From JAAEPI01 sp965212145 (GTDB lineage Bacteria; Bacteroidota; Bacteroidia; Cytophagales; Cyclobacteriaceae): DNA of 64,000 nucleotides. The stretch lies in the NCBI GenBank assembly GCA_965212145.1, contig CBDBUY010000010.1, positions 62,001-126,000 on the forward strand, read 5' to 3'. Position 1 is the first letter of the stretch. Every line of letters starts with the position of its first letter. Position numbers and translations under genes: made by a program. Below are positions 1 through 10,200 of this stretch, in pieces. Under the pieces are notes generated by a model that had not been told where the DNA came from, did no database searches, and saw only the letters and a program-made list of their open reading frames with translations.

Positions 1-2
1 TT

Positions 3-3000
3 GATGTAGTGGAAAAATTAATTTCCGGCGATAAAAAGATTCCACTTTGCGCCGAAATGGACAGCAGGGATGAGCACTCTAATGTGCTGAGCAGGAGATT
101 AAAAAAAGTCCAGCGGGTCGACCAGTTTATATTTCAGGAACGTGGAGCGAAAGATTTGTATGTCGGGTGGCCATTTATCCAGGGAAAGTTTTCAGACGGC
201 ACCCCCGTCAGGTGCCCGCTCATTTTCTTTCCGGTAGAACTTGAACTTGACTCAGGAAAATGGTGGCTGGTTAGACGCAAAGACGTCAATACGACCCTGA
301 ACAAAACTTTCTTGCTTGCTTATGCCTATTTCAACCAGGTAAGTCTGGATGAAGATTTAATCGAGCAGGTTATTGACGATTATAATTCTGACAGCACACA
401 ATTCAGAACTCAGCTCTACGAACTCCTCCGCAGCAGTAAGATTGAAATGAACTTCAATCAGGAAAACTTCGCGGACCAGCTTAAACCTTTCATTGACCTA
501 AGAAAAGATCAGCTTGAATCATCTGAGAAATCCGGGGAACTCAAGATGCATCCTCATGCAGTTTTAGGAATTTTTCCACAGTCTGGATCCTACCTGGTGC
601 CGGATTACCTCCAGCTGCTAGAGCAAAATCCCGATGACGGTCTGGATTCATTTTTCTCCCATGCCCCGGAGGAAACTACTACGCGATTCTCGGATCGAGT
701 AAAAGAAGAAAATACTTTTACGCCCTTTCGGATTGATGCCTTCCAGGAGCATGCTTTGGCGCAGATCAAAAAGGGTCAATCGCTCGTCATACAAGGGCCT
801 CCTGGTTCGGGGAAATCCCAACTTATCAGCAACCTTATTTGCGATTTCATAGCTCGGGGAAAGAGTGTCCTGCTCGTCTGTCAAAAACGCGCAGCACTCG
901 ATGTAGTTTGGGATCGTTTAAGGTCAAAAGGGTTGATAGACTTTGTCGGCTTGGTTCACGATTTCAAGAATGACCGGAAAGGAATTTTCGAGCAAATCAA
1001 CAAGCAAATAGACTCGCTTGATGATTATGAGCTGAAAAACAATGGGCTTGACACCATTTACCTCGAAAGGCAATTTCAGCAGGCTTCAAGAAAAATTGAT
1101 CAACTCACCGAAGAGCTTGACGAATTCAAAGAAGCTCTTTTCTATGAAGAGGATTGCGGCAAAAGCGCCAAAGAGCTTTACCTGATTTCCAGTCCGGATA
1201 AGCCAGCGGTTTCACTGAATCAGGAATATCGAAATTTCCCTTATACCACAGTTGAGGATTTTCAGGGTCGATTTAATAACTACCTGGATTACTTCAGTCA
1301 GTTTGAGCAGGAGCCGCACTTTTGGGCACAGGGTATGTCTTTCGCCAATTTCAAGATTGAGGATCTGACCAGAATCAAGGCTATTCTCAAGGAGATGCCG
1401 GCGTTTAGAAAGTGGATTTTGGATCGATCCAAAACCTTCACTAAACAGGAAATGGATTTCGAAACTTTGAACCATTTTCAGAGTCATCGGGAAAAATTTG
1501 ATGAACTCGCCGAAGTGCTGTCCGATGATCGGGTTTTCGAAACTTTTAAATTGCTTATTGCACAAGCTCCGAAGGAACCAATGGAGACGCTTAGCCGGAT
1601 GGAGCAAGGCATGCTCCTTTGTTTCAAGGGCGCAGGACCGGAAATTTCCCTACCAAATGACCAGCTAGGCCGGTTTCAGGAAGCGCTGGAACGAGCCATT
1701 CAGGCGAGAAAGGGGTTGTTCAGTTGGATCAAATGGAAGCTCACTTCCAAGGATAAGGTGTTCATCAGCCGAGTGATGATCGCCAATGACTTGACCAACA
1801 ATCAGGAAGGTTTTAATGTCCTACTTGAACGGATTGACAATCGGTTGAATTTCGAACATCTTTTGTCAGAAATCCAGTCCACTGATTGGCTGGAAAAATT
1901 CCCGAATCAAATCAGGAAAATAGATATTCAAGGCTGGTTCTTTACCCAGAAAGAGGCCATTAAAGCCTATTTGGCCCGAAATGCCATACGATCACTTCCA
2001 GAGTACATCGCCGCACCGGAGTTGGAGCTAAACGCTTATCTCGATCGGATTCATTCACTTATGGAAATGCTCGATGAAGCGCCGGATCACACAATCGGTT
2101 GGAAAAATCATCTCACAGATTTCCAGATCAGGCAACTCATGTCAGGAAATCAGGATGACAAAGAGGCCATGAAAATTCTGAATCGAGATTTCGACTCTCT
2201 CGTAGAATTTCACAAAATCACGGATAGTTTTGATCAGACTGAGAAGTCCACTGTCGGAAAACTTACGGAGAACTACGAGTCCAAAGAGACTTGTCTCAAC
2301 CTGTTTAGAAACAGTCTGGCATTGGCCTGGATTGATCACTTGGAAGGAAAATTCCCAATTCTGAGAGCCGTTTCGTCCAAAAAAATCGATCAGATGGTCT
2401 CAGAACTTCAGCAAGCCATTCGTGAAAAACGAATTGTGAGTCGAGACATCCTTCTGCTAAAATCTCGAGAGCGAACATACTCCGGCGTGGAATACAACAG
2501 GCTTAACAATCGAGTGACCTACCGCGAGCTCCAGCATCAAGTCACCAAGAAACGAAGAATCTGGCCGTTGCGAAGGGTGATTTCATCTTATGCTGAAGAG
2601 CTATTCAATCTCTTGCCCTGCTGGATGGCTTCTCCAGAATCTGCTTCGGCCATTTTCCCCATGCAGCGCTACTTCGACCTGGTCATCTTCGACGAGGCAT
2701 CTCAATGCTTCGCTGAGCGAGGACTTCCAGCCATGTACAGAGGCAAGCAAGTAGTGGTTGCCGGGGATGATCGCCAGCTGAAACCAAACGACTTGTATCG
2801 AGTGCGGTGGGATGAGGACAACACCGATGATTTAACGGAGCTGGAAATTGATTCGCTCCTGGATTTGGCAAAACAACACGTACCGGAGATCGAACTGCTT
2901 GGCCACTACAGAAGCCAGTCGCTCGAACTGATCGAATTTTCCAATGAGCATTTTTACAACGGACAGCTTAGGTTGTTGCCACATTTTGATGTGGCAAACA

Positions 3001-3845
3001 GCAAGGAGAGATCGATCATTTACGAAAAGGTAGATGGCGTCTGGAAAGACAACACCAACGATGCTGAAGCACATAAAGCCGTTGATATAGCGGAGCAAAT
3101 AATTCAGCAGCACCCTGAGAAATCGATTGGGATTGTGACTTTCAATGCCAAGCAAAAGGAACATGTGCTGGATGTTCTGGAAGAGCGAGCCGTCAAAAAC
3201 GGATTCTTGATTCCAGACAATCTGATCGTCAAGAATATTGAAAACATTCAAGGCGATGAGCGGGATGTTATCATCTTCTCCATGGCATATGCCCCGGATG
3301 AAAAGGGCAAACTGCGATTGCAATTTGGGACACTGAATCAGGATGGTGGTGAAAACCGTCTCAATGTGGCGGTTACCCGTGCACGAGAAAAAATCTACTT
3401 GGTGACGAGTGTGCACCCGTCTCAAATCAACACTGACCATGTCAAAAACCCGGGCCCTAAATTGCTTAAGGCGTATCTGGAATACGCTTATGAGATAAGC
3501 AACGATAAGTGGCAACCGCCAAATCGTTTAGATGAAAGCAAAGGCCAGTCGTGGTATTTGCGTAATCAACTTCCCGGAATCCTGGCTGGAACTGGATTCC
3601 ATTTAGAAAAGAATTTGCCCTTTGCAGATCTTACCCTGATGAAGGAAATGAGTTATAAGGGGCTCGTTTTTACTGACGATGATCTGTATTTCAATACACT
3701 TTCGTCCAAACAAGCTCATGCCTATCAGATATCAAATCTGGCAGAGAAGAAATGGCCGAATGTTAGGGTTTACAGCCGTGAATATTGGATGGATCGGCGA
3801 TCGATTAAAGACCGACTAGAGAAATTTGTCACTCGATCAGATTAA
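3..3845 (+). CDS. Superfamily-1 DNA2/NAM7-like helicase, 5' end outside window
   Basis: Large ATP-dependent nucleic-acid helicase of the UvrD/DNA2-NAM7-like (AAA_11/AAA_12) type. Counted from the GTG at 9, Walker A GPPGSGKS lies near residues 263-270, Walker B with FDEASQC near 895, and the late helicase motifs IQGDERDVIIFS and LNVAVTRAREK near 1085-1125. A coiled, charged insertion separates the two RecA halves. The last ~120 residues could be a nuclease-like tail of the kind found in such proteins, which is inference. The frame stays open through positions 3-8, so the GTG at 9 is probably internal and the protein continues upstream of the window. It ends 4 bp into the convergent gldH. A role in DNA repair or defence cannot be decided from this fragment. 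Confidence 0.75.
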   Translation, partial: DVVEKLISGDKKIPLCAEMDSRDEHSNVLSRRLKKVQRVDQFIFQERGAKDLYVGWPFIQGKFSDGTPVRCPLIFFPVELELDSGKWWLVRRKDVNTTLNKTFLLAYAYFNQVSLDEDLIEQVIDDYNSDSTQFRTQLYELLRSSKIEMNFNQENFADQLKPFIDLRKDQLESSEKSGELKMHPHAVLGIFPQSGSYLVPDYLQLLEQNPDDGLDSFFSHAPEETTTRFSDRVKEENTFTPFRIDAFQEHALAQIKKGQSLVIQGPPGSGKSQLISNLICDFIARGKSVLLVCQKRAALDVVWDRLRSKGLIDFVGLVHDFKNDRKGIFEQINKQIDSLDDYELKNNGLDTIYLERQFQQASRKIDQLTEELDEFKEALFYEEDCGKSAKELYLISSPDKPAVSLNQEYRNFPYTTVEDFQGRFNNYLDYFSQFEQEPHFWAQGMSFANFKIEDLTRIKAILKEMPAFRKWILDRSKTFTKQEMDFETLNHFQSHREKFDELAEVLSDDRVFETFKLLIAQAPKEPMETLSRMEQGMLLCFKGAGPEISLPNDQLGRFQEALERAIQARKGLFSWIKWKLTSKDKVFISRVMIANDLTNNQEGFNVLLERIDNRLNFEHLLSEIQSTDWLEKFPNQIRKIDIQGWFFTQKEAIKAYLARNAIRSLPEYIAAPELELNAYLDRIHSLMEMLDEAPDHTIGWKNHLTDFQIRQLMSGNQDDKEAMKILNRDFDSLVEFHKITDSFDQTEKSTVGKLTENYESKETCLNLFRNSLALAWIDHLEGKFPILRAVSSKKIDQMVSELQQAIREKRIVSRDILLLKSRERTYSGVEYNRLNNRVTYRELQHQVTKKRRIWPLRRVISSYAEELFNLLPCWMASPESASAIFPMQRYFDLVIFDEASQCFAERGLPAMYRGKQVVVAGDDRQLKPNDLYRVRWDEDNTDDLTELEIDSLLDLAKQHVPEIELLGHYRSQSLELIEFSNEHFYNGQLRLLPHFDVANSKERSIIYEKVDGVWKDNTNDAEAHKAVDIAEQIIQQHPEKSIGIVTFNAKQKEHVLDVLEERAVKNGFLIPDNLIVKNIENIQGDERDVIIFSMAYAPDEKGKLRLQFGTLNQDGGENRLNVAVTRAREKIYLVTSVHPSQINTDHVKNPGPKLLKAYLEYAYEISNDKWQPPNRLDESKGQSWYLRNQLPGILAGTGFHLEKNLPFADLTLMKEMSYKGLVFTDDDLYFNTLSSKQAHAYQISNLAEKKWPNVRVYSREYWMDRRSIKDRLEKFVTRSD

Positions 3846-4336
3846 TCAACTTCCGATTTTTCAACCCGCCAACCGACGGAAAGAATGAATGGAAGCGTGT
3901 CCAACCGCATGGCCTGCTGCAACTCCACCTTGTATGTTCCAGATTCACTGAACTTGAATCCTTCGAAAATCGTGTGCTTCTGATCAAACATATCCCCCAC
4001 GCCACTTCCATTTGGTTCGCCACTCTTTGGATCAAACAGATATACCTGCATTAGTTCCTCGCTTAACACAGAATCTAGTGGATCTATCAATTTGTACTTG
4101 TAGTACATGTTGTGATATGGATACGCCAAGCTATTTCGGAACAATGCCTGAAGGTTATAATTAATTGAGGTGTCTACGATCTCAAACTCAAAAGTCACCG
4201 GATTGTCCTGATGCCAGAAGGCCTCCTCAAAATCCGTGAAATCCTGATAGACTTTGGCACTATCGCAGGCTGTCAAAATCACAAATAGCCCAACCATTAC
4301 AAGGACATTAGAAAGACTATTTCTCAGGTTTTTCAT
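3842..4336 (-). CDS. gldH: Gliding motility lipoprotein GldH
   Basis: A 164-residue lipoprotein starting MKNLRNSL with a signal peptide and the lipobox LTAC (Cys near residue 19). This is the size and pattern of GldH, an accessory lipoprotein of Bacteroidota gliding and type IX secretion. The ATG at 4336 was preferred because it gives a clean signal peptide. A longer reading from 4429 adds a very basic leader that simply lies inside the upstream gene. The first 20 nt overlap the 3' end of ricT, so the two are probably translationally coupled. It converges with the helicase gene, sharing 4 bp. Confidence 0.8.
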   Translation of the reverse strand: MKNLRNSLSNVLVMVGLFVILTACDSAKVYQDFTDFEEAFWHQDNPVTFEFEIVDTSINYNLQALFRNSLAYPYHNMYYKYKLIDPLDSVLSEELMQVYLFDPKSGEPNGSGVGDMFDQKHTIFEGFKFSESGTYKVELQQAMRLDTLPFILSVGWRVEKSEVD

Positions 4337-5456
4337 TTTTATGTTTCCAGTTTTTTTTCTTCTTCTTTTTCTTCTTGCGCTTCGGACCACTCCCTCTGAA
4401 TTTTCGATCCATGGCTTCCAGATCTGCATTTAATCGAGGTGCTTCCTGTACTTCTACAGTTTCTTCATCAACAGACAATGTAGCAGGTTTCTTTCCCTGC
4501 TTGTTGAGTTCTTGAATTTCGCCTACTCTGGCTGCATCCACGGCGTGCCAATTGTGGTCATCCTTGTAGGCAAACCACATCATTTTCCGGAAAATATCTG
4601 TTTTCTGAAGGAATAACTGCCCTTGCTGAGTTTCAAGCGGCTTATCCACCTTCGGAATATGGCTCAAGGCTTCTTTGTAAGTATCCAGCTCGTAATTCAG
4701 GCAGCACTTTAGCCGTCCGCATTGACCGGAAAGTTTCGTGGGGTTGAGGGATAGATTCTGGTATCGAGCTGCCGACGTTGGGACACTTTTGAATTCAGAA
4801 AGCCAGGTAGAGCAGCACAGCTCTCTGCCACATGATCCAATGCCCCCGATCCTTCCTGCTTCCTGTCTCAAAGAAATCTGACGCATCTCCACGCGAATGT
4901 GGAATTCTGATGCCAGTTTTTTAATCAATTCCCTGAAATCGACTCTTTCTTCCGCCGAGTAATAAAAAGTTGCTTTGGAACTGTCAGCCTGATACTCCAC
5001 GTCGGTGAGTTTCATGCCTAATTCTAGCTGCTGGATGATCTCCCGGCTTCTATATATCATGCCGTTTTCCTTCGATCTGAGCTTGTCGTATTTCTCCAGA
5101 TCCTTGTCTGATGCCATTCGATAGATGGCTCGAACGTCATCTTCGACTACCTTCTTCTTCTTCATCTGAAGTCTCACCAGCTCCCCCTGCATGGACACAT
5201 AGCCAATATGATGGCCATTTGGAACATCCACTACCACCGGATCCCCATTCACCACATCCAGATCGTTCTCGTTCTTGAAAAAATCCTTTCGGCCATTTTT
5301 GAATCTGACCTCCATGACATCAAACTTCTCCGCTTTGGCCTGATCCATGTTCGAAAGCCAATCGAATACATTGAGTTTATTGCAGCCACCTGTAGAACAA
5401 TTCCCATTGTTATTACATCCCTTTACATCTCCGGTTCCGCAGCTAGCACAGCTCAT
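4317..5456 (-). CDS. ricT: RicT/PSP1-domain Fe-S regulatory protein
   Basis: A 379-residue PSP1-family protein related to Bacillus YaaT/RicT, which acts in an Fe-S-containing complex controlling RNA maturation. Visible features are an N-terminal cysteine cluster (CASC...GC...C...GC, residues 3-25) and two conserved Cys pairs, GSCGRELCCSTW and GQCGRLKCCLNYE, near residues 207-255. The C-terminus is a lysine-rich tail. The N-terminal cluster could bind a second metal centre (inference). The gene overlaps gldH and follows purD by 22 bp on the same strand. Pairing of this family with gldH is common in Bacteroidota. Its substrate here is unknown. Confidence 0.8.
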   Translation of the reverse strand: MSCASCGTGDVKGCNNNGNCSTGGCNKLNVFDWLSNMDQAKAEKFDVMEVRFKNGRKDFFKNENDLDVVNGDPVVVDVPNGHHIGYVSMQGELVRLQMKKKKVVEDDVRAIYRMASDKDLEKYDKLRSKENGMIYRSREIIQQLELGMKLTDVEYQADSSKATFYYSAEERVDFRELIKKLASEFHIRVEMRQISLRQEAGRIGGIGSCGRELCCSTWLSEFKSVPTSAARYQNLSLNPTKLSGQCGRLKCCLNYELDTYKEALSHIPKVDKPLETQQGQLFLQKTDIFRKMMWFAYKDDHNWHAVDAARVGEIQELNKQGKKPATLSVDEETVEVQEAPRLNADLEAMDRKFRGSGPKRKKKKKKKKNWKHKNEKPEK

Positions 5457-5478
5457 CTATTCAATTTTTTCCTTCAAG

Positions 5479-6765
5479 TTATTGACCCAATTCCTTCAAA
5501 TCCAAACCAATGTCCGTTCGGTAATATTTACCCTGATAACTCACATCCTCAGCGGCCTTTCTTGATTTGCTAATTGCTTCGCCTAGGTTCTTACCTAGAC
5601 CTGTTACAGCTAGCACCCTGCCCCCATTTGTAACCAATATTCCCTCATCAGATGTCTTAGTCCCGGCCTGGAACGTGATAACTCCCCTGGGGGCAGCTTC
5701 CTTAATTTCAATTCCTTTTTCGTAGCTGCCCGGGTAGCCTTCGCTGACCGTGACAACCGTAGCAGCAGTGTATCTTTCGTACTCAATTTCGGTATCCACC
5801 AGTGTTCCTTCAGTCGTTGCAATGAGTAATTCCAGAAAATCAGATTTGATTCTGGGCAGGACGGCCTGAGTCTCAGGATCCCCCATTCGTACATTGTATT
5901 CGATCAAGTAAGGATCGCCCTTCACATTCATCAACCCGAAAAAGATGAAGCCATGGTATTCAATGCCCTCTTTTTTCAAGCCCTCTATCGTGGGCTTGAT
6001 AATTTGGTTTTGGACTTTATCTTTAAAAATACGATCGGCAAATATCACCGGGGATACAGCTCCCATTCCTCCTGTATTGGGACCCTCATCGTCCTCTCCA
6101 ATCCTTTTGTAGTCCTTGGCCTCAGGCAAAATCCTGAAGGTCTCACCGTCCGTGAGTACGAAGAAGGAAACTTCAATTCCTGACAGAAACTCCTCAATCA
6201 GCACGTTGGAACTGGCTTCTCCAAACTTATTCTCCTGGATCATTTCATGAAGGGCCTGCTTAGCCTCGTCCGGCTCGCTCGTAATTATCACACCCTTTCC
6301 TGCGGCCAAACCATCTGCCTTGAGGACATAAGGTGGCTCCAGCTCATCCAAATAGCTGAGTCCGTCCTCGTAGTTTTCCTTGTTGAAAACCCTGGCCTCC
6401 GCCGTGGGGATGTTGTGACGAGCCATGAATTCCTTCGAGAAATCTTTACTTCCTTCGAGTCTGGCTCCCGCTTTTGAAGGCCCGATGATTTTTAGTTTCT
6501 TAAAATCATCGTCCGCCTTAAGATCATCCACGAGTCCATTGACCAACGGGTCCTCAGGACCTATGACCAGCATGTCGATTTCATTCTCCAGAATCAAACT
6601 TTTTATGGCAAACAGGCTCGTAATATCGACTGGCAGGTTCTTGCCAACACCTGATGTGCCGCCGTTCCCTGGAGCAATGAATATCTGATCGCATTTTGGG
6701 CTCTGTTTAATTTTCCAAGCCAGGGCGTGTTCACGACCTCCTGATCCAAGGACTAGTACTTTCAT
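5479..6765 (-). CDS. purD: Phosphoribosylamine--glycine ligase
   Basis: GAR synthetase, which ligates glycine to 5-phosphoribosylamine with ATP in purine biosynthesis. The 428 residues match the usual ~425. The N-terminus MKVLVLGSGGREHALAWK is the family signature. The ATP-grasp core includes the DGLAAGKGV motif near residue 150 and GFIFFGLM...YLIEYNVRMGDPETQ near 275-300. The start is an ATG with no competing upstream start. It lies between recQ (38 bp upstream) and ricT on one strand and may share transcripts with them. Nothing unusual. Confidence 0.95.
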   Translation of the reverse strand: MKVLVLGSGGREHALAWKIKQSPKCDQIFIAPGNGGTSGVGKNLPVDITSLFAIKSLILENEIDMLVIGPEDPLVNGLVDDLKADDDFKKLKIIGPSKAGARLEGSKDFSKEFMARHNIPTAEARVFNKENYEDGLSYLDELEPPYVLKADGLAAGKGVIITSEPDEAKQALHEMIQENKFGEASSNVLIEEFLSGIEVSFFVLTDGETFRILPEAKDYKRIGEDDEGPNTGGMGAVSPVIFADRIFKDKVQNQIIKPTIEGLKKEGIEYHGFIFFGLMNVKGDPYLIEYNVRMGDPETQAVLPRIKSDFLELLIATTEGTLVDTEIEYERYTAATVVTVSEGYPGSYEKGIEIKEAAPRGVITFQAGTKTSDEGILVTNGGRVLAVTGLGKNLGEAISKSRKAAEDVSYQGKYYRTDIGLDLKELGQ

Positions 6766-6803
6766 TTTAGAATTTTGTTGCTGGTAAAAATCGGAATCAA
6801 ATG

Positions 6804-8984
6804 TTAATGTGCATACTCGGACATAAATTTAATACGCATCAACCTGATTTCGTCTTCAGAAAAATCTTCATCCAATTCGTCTAAGGCCACCTCTAGGTCA
6901 TCCGATTCAGCGGTCATGAAATAATCGTAGATTTCATCCTGCCTGTCCTCATCCATAAGCTGATCAATGTAATAGTCAATATTGAGCTTTGTGCCGGCAA
7001 AACATATATTCTCTACTTCCTGAATCAGCTGCTCATATGTCATGGACTTGCTCTCAGCAATTTCCTCGAAATCGATTTTTCGATCAATTTGACTGATAAT
7101 AGCAATTTTATTTTTTGACTTGATCCCTGAAGTCTTGACTAAAACATCTGATGCCGTGATGATGTCATTTTCATCGACGTACTCCTCAATTAACTTAATG
7201 AAATCCTTTCCGAATTTTCTTGCCTTGCTTTCACCCACTCCGACAATCTTCTTCAGGTCATCGTTCGAGGTGGGATAAAGGGTAGCCATTTCTTCCAATG
7301 AAGGATCCTGGAAAATCACGTAAGGAGGCAGCCCCTTTGTCCGAGCCACTTTTTTCCTAAGGCTTTTCAGCATGTCGAAAAGTGTCTTGTCATATGCCTT
7401 GGAATCGATCACCGGAGTTTCAAATTCCTCTTCCTCACCATGTGTGGTATAATCATGGTCTTTTGTAAGCTCCACAGGATGAGGATCCTTAAGAAACTGC
7501 TCGCCCTTCTTTGTACAAATAAATACGCCGGGGTTTTCGATATCCTTGGCTAAAAATTCCAGAAGCAAGGTTTGCCGAATGATCGAACGCCAGGCATTCT
7601 CGTCATGATCACTCCCCTTTCCATATACCGCCAATTTATCGTGACTGTAGCTCTTCACATGCTGAGTGGATTTCCCGGCCAAAACGTCTGATAAATGTTT
7701 GATATCAAACCGTGCATTAGTTTCTTTCACTGCCCGGATAGCCAACGCCACCAACTTCTCCCCATCAAACTTCTCTTTAGGGTGTACGCAGTTGTCACAC
7801 ATCCCACAGTTTCTGGGTTTCCACTCCTCCCCAAAATAGTGCATGAGTTGACGTCTTCTACACACCGCCGACTCAGCATAGGAAGCCATTTCTTCCAAAA
7901 GGAACTTGGCATTTTCTCTTTCGGAGACCGACTTATCCTTATTGAATTTCTCCAATTTCAGAATGTCATTGTAGGAGTAAAACATCAGACAATTGCTTGT
8001 GATGCCATCTCTTCCTGCTCTACCGGTTTCTTGATAATACCCCTCGATGGATTTTGGAGCGTCATAGTGAACCACAAATCGAACATCCGGCTTATCAATG
8101 CCCATTCCGAATGCAATAGTTGCGACAATTACATCTATGTCCTCATTTAAAAATCCATCCTGATTCGCAATCCTTTCTTTGGACTCCATCCCAGCATGGT
8201 ATGGAGCAGCATTAATGTTGTTTGCCTTCAAAAAGGCCGCAATTTCTTCAACCTTTTTACGACTCAGGCAATAAACGATCCCCGACTGACCTGTATGTTC
8301 TTTGATGAATCGAATGAGGTGTTTCTTAGCCTCCTGCTTCTGCCGTACTTCGTAATACAGATTTTCACGGTTGAAGGATGACTTGAAGAGCTTCGCATCG
8401 TCCATGTCCAGGTTTTTCTGAATATCCAGTTGGACTTTCGGTGTGGCTGTAGCTGTCAATGCTATGACGGGAATATCTCCTAACTGACCAAGAATAGATC
8501 TGATCCGGCGATATTCAGGCCGGAAATCATGTCCCCATTCTGATATACAATGCGCTTCATCAATGGCGGCAAAGGAAATCTTAGCCTTTCTCAAGAATTC
8601 CACATTCTCATCCTTGGTGAGTGATTCAGGCGCGACGTATAGCAATTTTGTATTGCCTGCTAAAGTGTCTTTTCGGACTTTGTTCCCCTCAGATTTGGAA
8701 AGGGTGGAATTCAGGAATCTGGCATTGATCCCAAAGGCGTTCATCTGATCTACCTGATTTTTCATCAAAGCAATCAAAGGTGAGATCACGATTGCAGTTC
8801 CGTCTTGAATGATTGCCGGTAATTGATAGCATAGGGATTTACCTGCGCCTGTTGGCATAATGACGAAAGTGTTTTCGCCATCCATGATGTTTCTAATGAT
8901 GGGTTCCTGATTACCACGGAATTTATCAAATCCAAAAACTCGGCTTAGTGAGTCCTTCAGGTCGTGCTCCACAATCGTCTCCAT
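6804..8984 (-). CDS. recQ: ATP-dependent DNA helicase RecQ
   Basis: A 3'-5' DNA helicase for recombination and replication-fork repair. Walker A MPTGAGKS lies at residues 43-50, the DEAH box at 142-145, followed by the RecQ-specific loop motif WGHDFRPEYR. The helicase C half (GIVYCLSRKK; ETGRAGRDG) is followed by a zinc-binding segment with Cys residues (CRRR...CGMCDNC) near 375-400, then an RQC/HRDC-like region. At 726 residues it is about 115 longer than the E. coli enzyme. The extra acidic tail (LEVALDELDEDFSEDEIRL) is a feature I associate with Bacteroidota RecQ, though I could not verify that. It is divergent from the mannose-1-phosphate guanylyltransferase gene. Confidence 0.93.
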   Translation of the reverse strand: METIVEHDLKDSLSRVFGFDKFRGNQEPIIRNIMDGENTFVIMPTGAGKSLCYQLPAIIQDGTAIVISPLIALMKNQVDQMNAFGINARFLNSTLSKSEGNKVRKDTLAGNTKLLYVAPESLTKDENVEFLRKAKISFAAIDEAHCISEWGHDFRPEYRRIRSILGQLGDIPVIALTATATPKVQLDIQKNLDMDDAKLFKSSFNRENLYYEVRQKQEAKKHLIRFIKEHTGQSGIVYCLSRKKVEEIAAFLKANNINAAPYHAGMESKERIANQDGFLNEDIDVIVATIAFGMGIDKPDVRFVVHYDAPKSIEGYYQETGRAGRDGITSNCLMFYSYNDILKLEKFNKDKSVSERENAKFLLEEMASYAESAVCRRRQLMHYFGEEWKPRNCGMCDNCVHPKEKFDGEKLVALAIRAVKETNARFDIKHLSDVLAGKSTQHVKSYSHDKLAVYGKGSDHDENAWRSIIRQTLLLEFLAKDIENPGVFICTKKGEQFLKDPHPVELTKDHDYTTHGEEEEFETPVIDSKAYDKTLFDMLKSLRKKVARTKGLPPYVIFQDPSLEEMATLYPTSNDDLKKIVGVGESKARKFGKDFIKLIEEYVDENDIITASDVLVKTSGIKSKNKIAIISQIDRKIDFEEIAESKSMTYEQLIQEVENICFAGTKLNIDYYIDQLMDEDRQDEIYDYFMTAESDDLEVALDELDEDFSEDEIRLMRIKFMSEYAH

Positions 8985-9087
8985 AGTTGGTGGTCTCTGT
9001 TATCTACCTATGAAAATAAACAAATTTTATCTCCCCATGGTCTTTAGGGCGATTTAATTGGCGCTGAATGCCCCTTTTTCTTATGTA

Positions 9088-9095
9088 TATATTTG
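9088..9095 (+). promoter_or_regulatory. Bacteroidota -7 box (TATATTTG) upstream of manC
   Basis: TATATTTG matches the Bacteroidota -7 consensus TAnnTTTG and lies 34 bp before the ATG at 9130. No convincing -33 TTG/TTTG is present at the usual 19-23 bp distance, so the call rests on the -7 box alone. Confidence 0.45.
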
Positions 9096-9129
9096 CCGGA
9101 CCTTAACCATCAAATCCAAGAACAAGTTC

Positions 9130-10200
9130 ATGAATGAGAAGCTACACCTTGTAGTAATGGCAGGGGGCACTGGCACGAGACTTTGGCCTCACAGTAGACA
9201 AACTAAACCGAAACAATTTCTGGACGTCTTGGGGCACGGAAGAACCCTCTTACAGTCAACCTGTGAAAGATTCAATGAACTGATCCCGATAAAGAACCAG
9301 GTTATTGCTTCGAACGAAATTTATTCCAAAGTACTCCGTGAGCAGCTTCCGAAGTTTTCCAAAAACCAATTTTACCTCGAACCTCTAAAGAAGAATACGG
9401 CTCCATGTGTGGCCTATGCTGCTTTCAAAATAGCTGCAAGAGACCCAGATGCCACGATGGTCATCACCCCTGCTGACAGTACCATCATTGACGATAAGAA
9501 GTTTTTAGAAAAAATCGAACAGGCAATTGAAGCCGCTAAAGACGGCAAGTTGGTCACGATTGGAATCAAACCAGATCGCCCAGAAACGGGTTATGGGTAC
9601 ATCCAATTCATCGAGGGAGACTCCCCCGTGAAAAAAGTGAAGACATTCACTGAAAAGCCCGAATTGGAATTGGCTCAGAAATTTCTAGATAGTGGAGATT
9701 TCGTGTGGAATGCGGGGATTTTTGTCTGGAAAGCAAGTGCGATCATCGAGGCATTCAAGGAGCACGAACCTGAAATGGCGGAAATTTTCTCAGAAGGTGA
9801 AAAGCTTTACTACACGAGAAAGGAGAAAAAATTCGTAGCGATGGCTTATTCGCAATGCCGAAACGTTTCTATTGATTATGCGATCATGGAAAAGGCTGAG
9901 AATGTGCATTGCGTTCTGGGGGATTTTGGTTGGTCCGATTTGGGAAGTTGGCAGACTATCCACGAGATGCGGGATCAAGACGAAAACGGAAATGTCCTGG
10001 CTGGAAATGTCATGATTGAGGATGCCAAGAACAACCTGGTGGAAATCTCGGACAAGAAGCTGGCAATTATTGAGGGCCTTGAGGATTTTCTTGTAATCGA
10101 TCAGGACGATGTGCTCGTCATTGTCCCGAAAAGTGACCCAGCGCGGTTTCAGAAAATCGTGAGGGAGATAAAGAAAAGCAATCGTGAAGACCTACTCTGA
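9130..10200 (+). CDS. manC: Mannose-1-phosphate guanylyltransferase
   Basis: Transfers GMP from GTP to mannose-1-phosphate, making GDP-mannose for polysaccharides and glycoproteins. The 356-residue protein begins MNEKLHLVVMAGGTGTRLWP, where the GGxGxRxxP nucleotide-binding loop is complete. FVWNAGIFVW and SDLGSW near residues 200 and 280 are also family motifs. The ATG at 9130 was chosen over a TTG at 9058, which would add a leader without homologous features and would span the promoter box. It is the short, single-domain form without the C-terminal isomerase domain. It converges with the rRNA methyltransferase gene, overlapping by 9 bp. Confidence 0.9.
   Translation: MNEKLHLVVMAGGTGTRLWPHSRQTKPKQFLDVLGHGRTLLQSTCERFNELIPIKNQVIASNEIYSKVLREQLPKFSKNQFYLEPLKKNTAPCVAYAAFKIAARDPDATMVITPADSTIIDDKKFLEKIEQAIEAAKDGKLVTIGIKPDRPETGYGYIQFIEGDSPVKKVKTFTEKPELELAQKFLDSGDFVWNAGIFVWKASAIIEAFKEHEPEMAEIFSEGEKLYYTRKEKKFVAMAYSQCRNVSIDYAIMEKAENVHCVLGDFGWSDLGSWQTIHEMRDQDENGNVLAGNVMIEDAKNNLVEISDKKLAIIEGLEDFLVIDQDDVLVIVPKSDPARFQKIVREIKKSNREDLL

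Noticed and set aside
2832..3515. 227-residue reverse-strand ORF
   Set aside because: Shadow of the helicase coding frame on the opposite strand.
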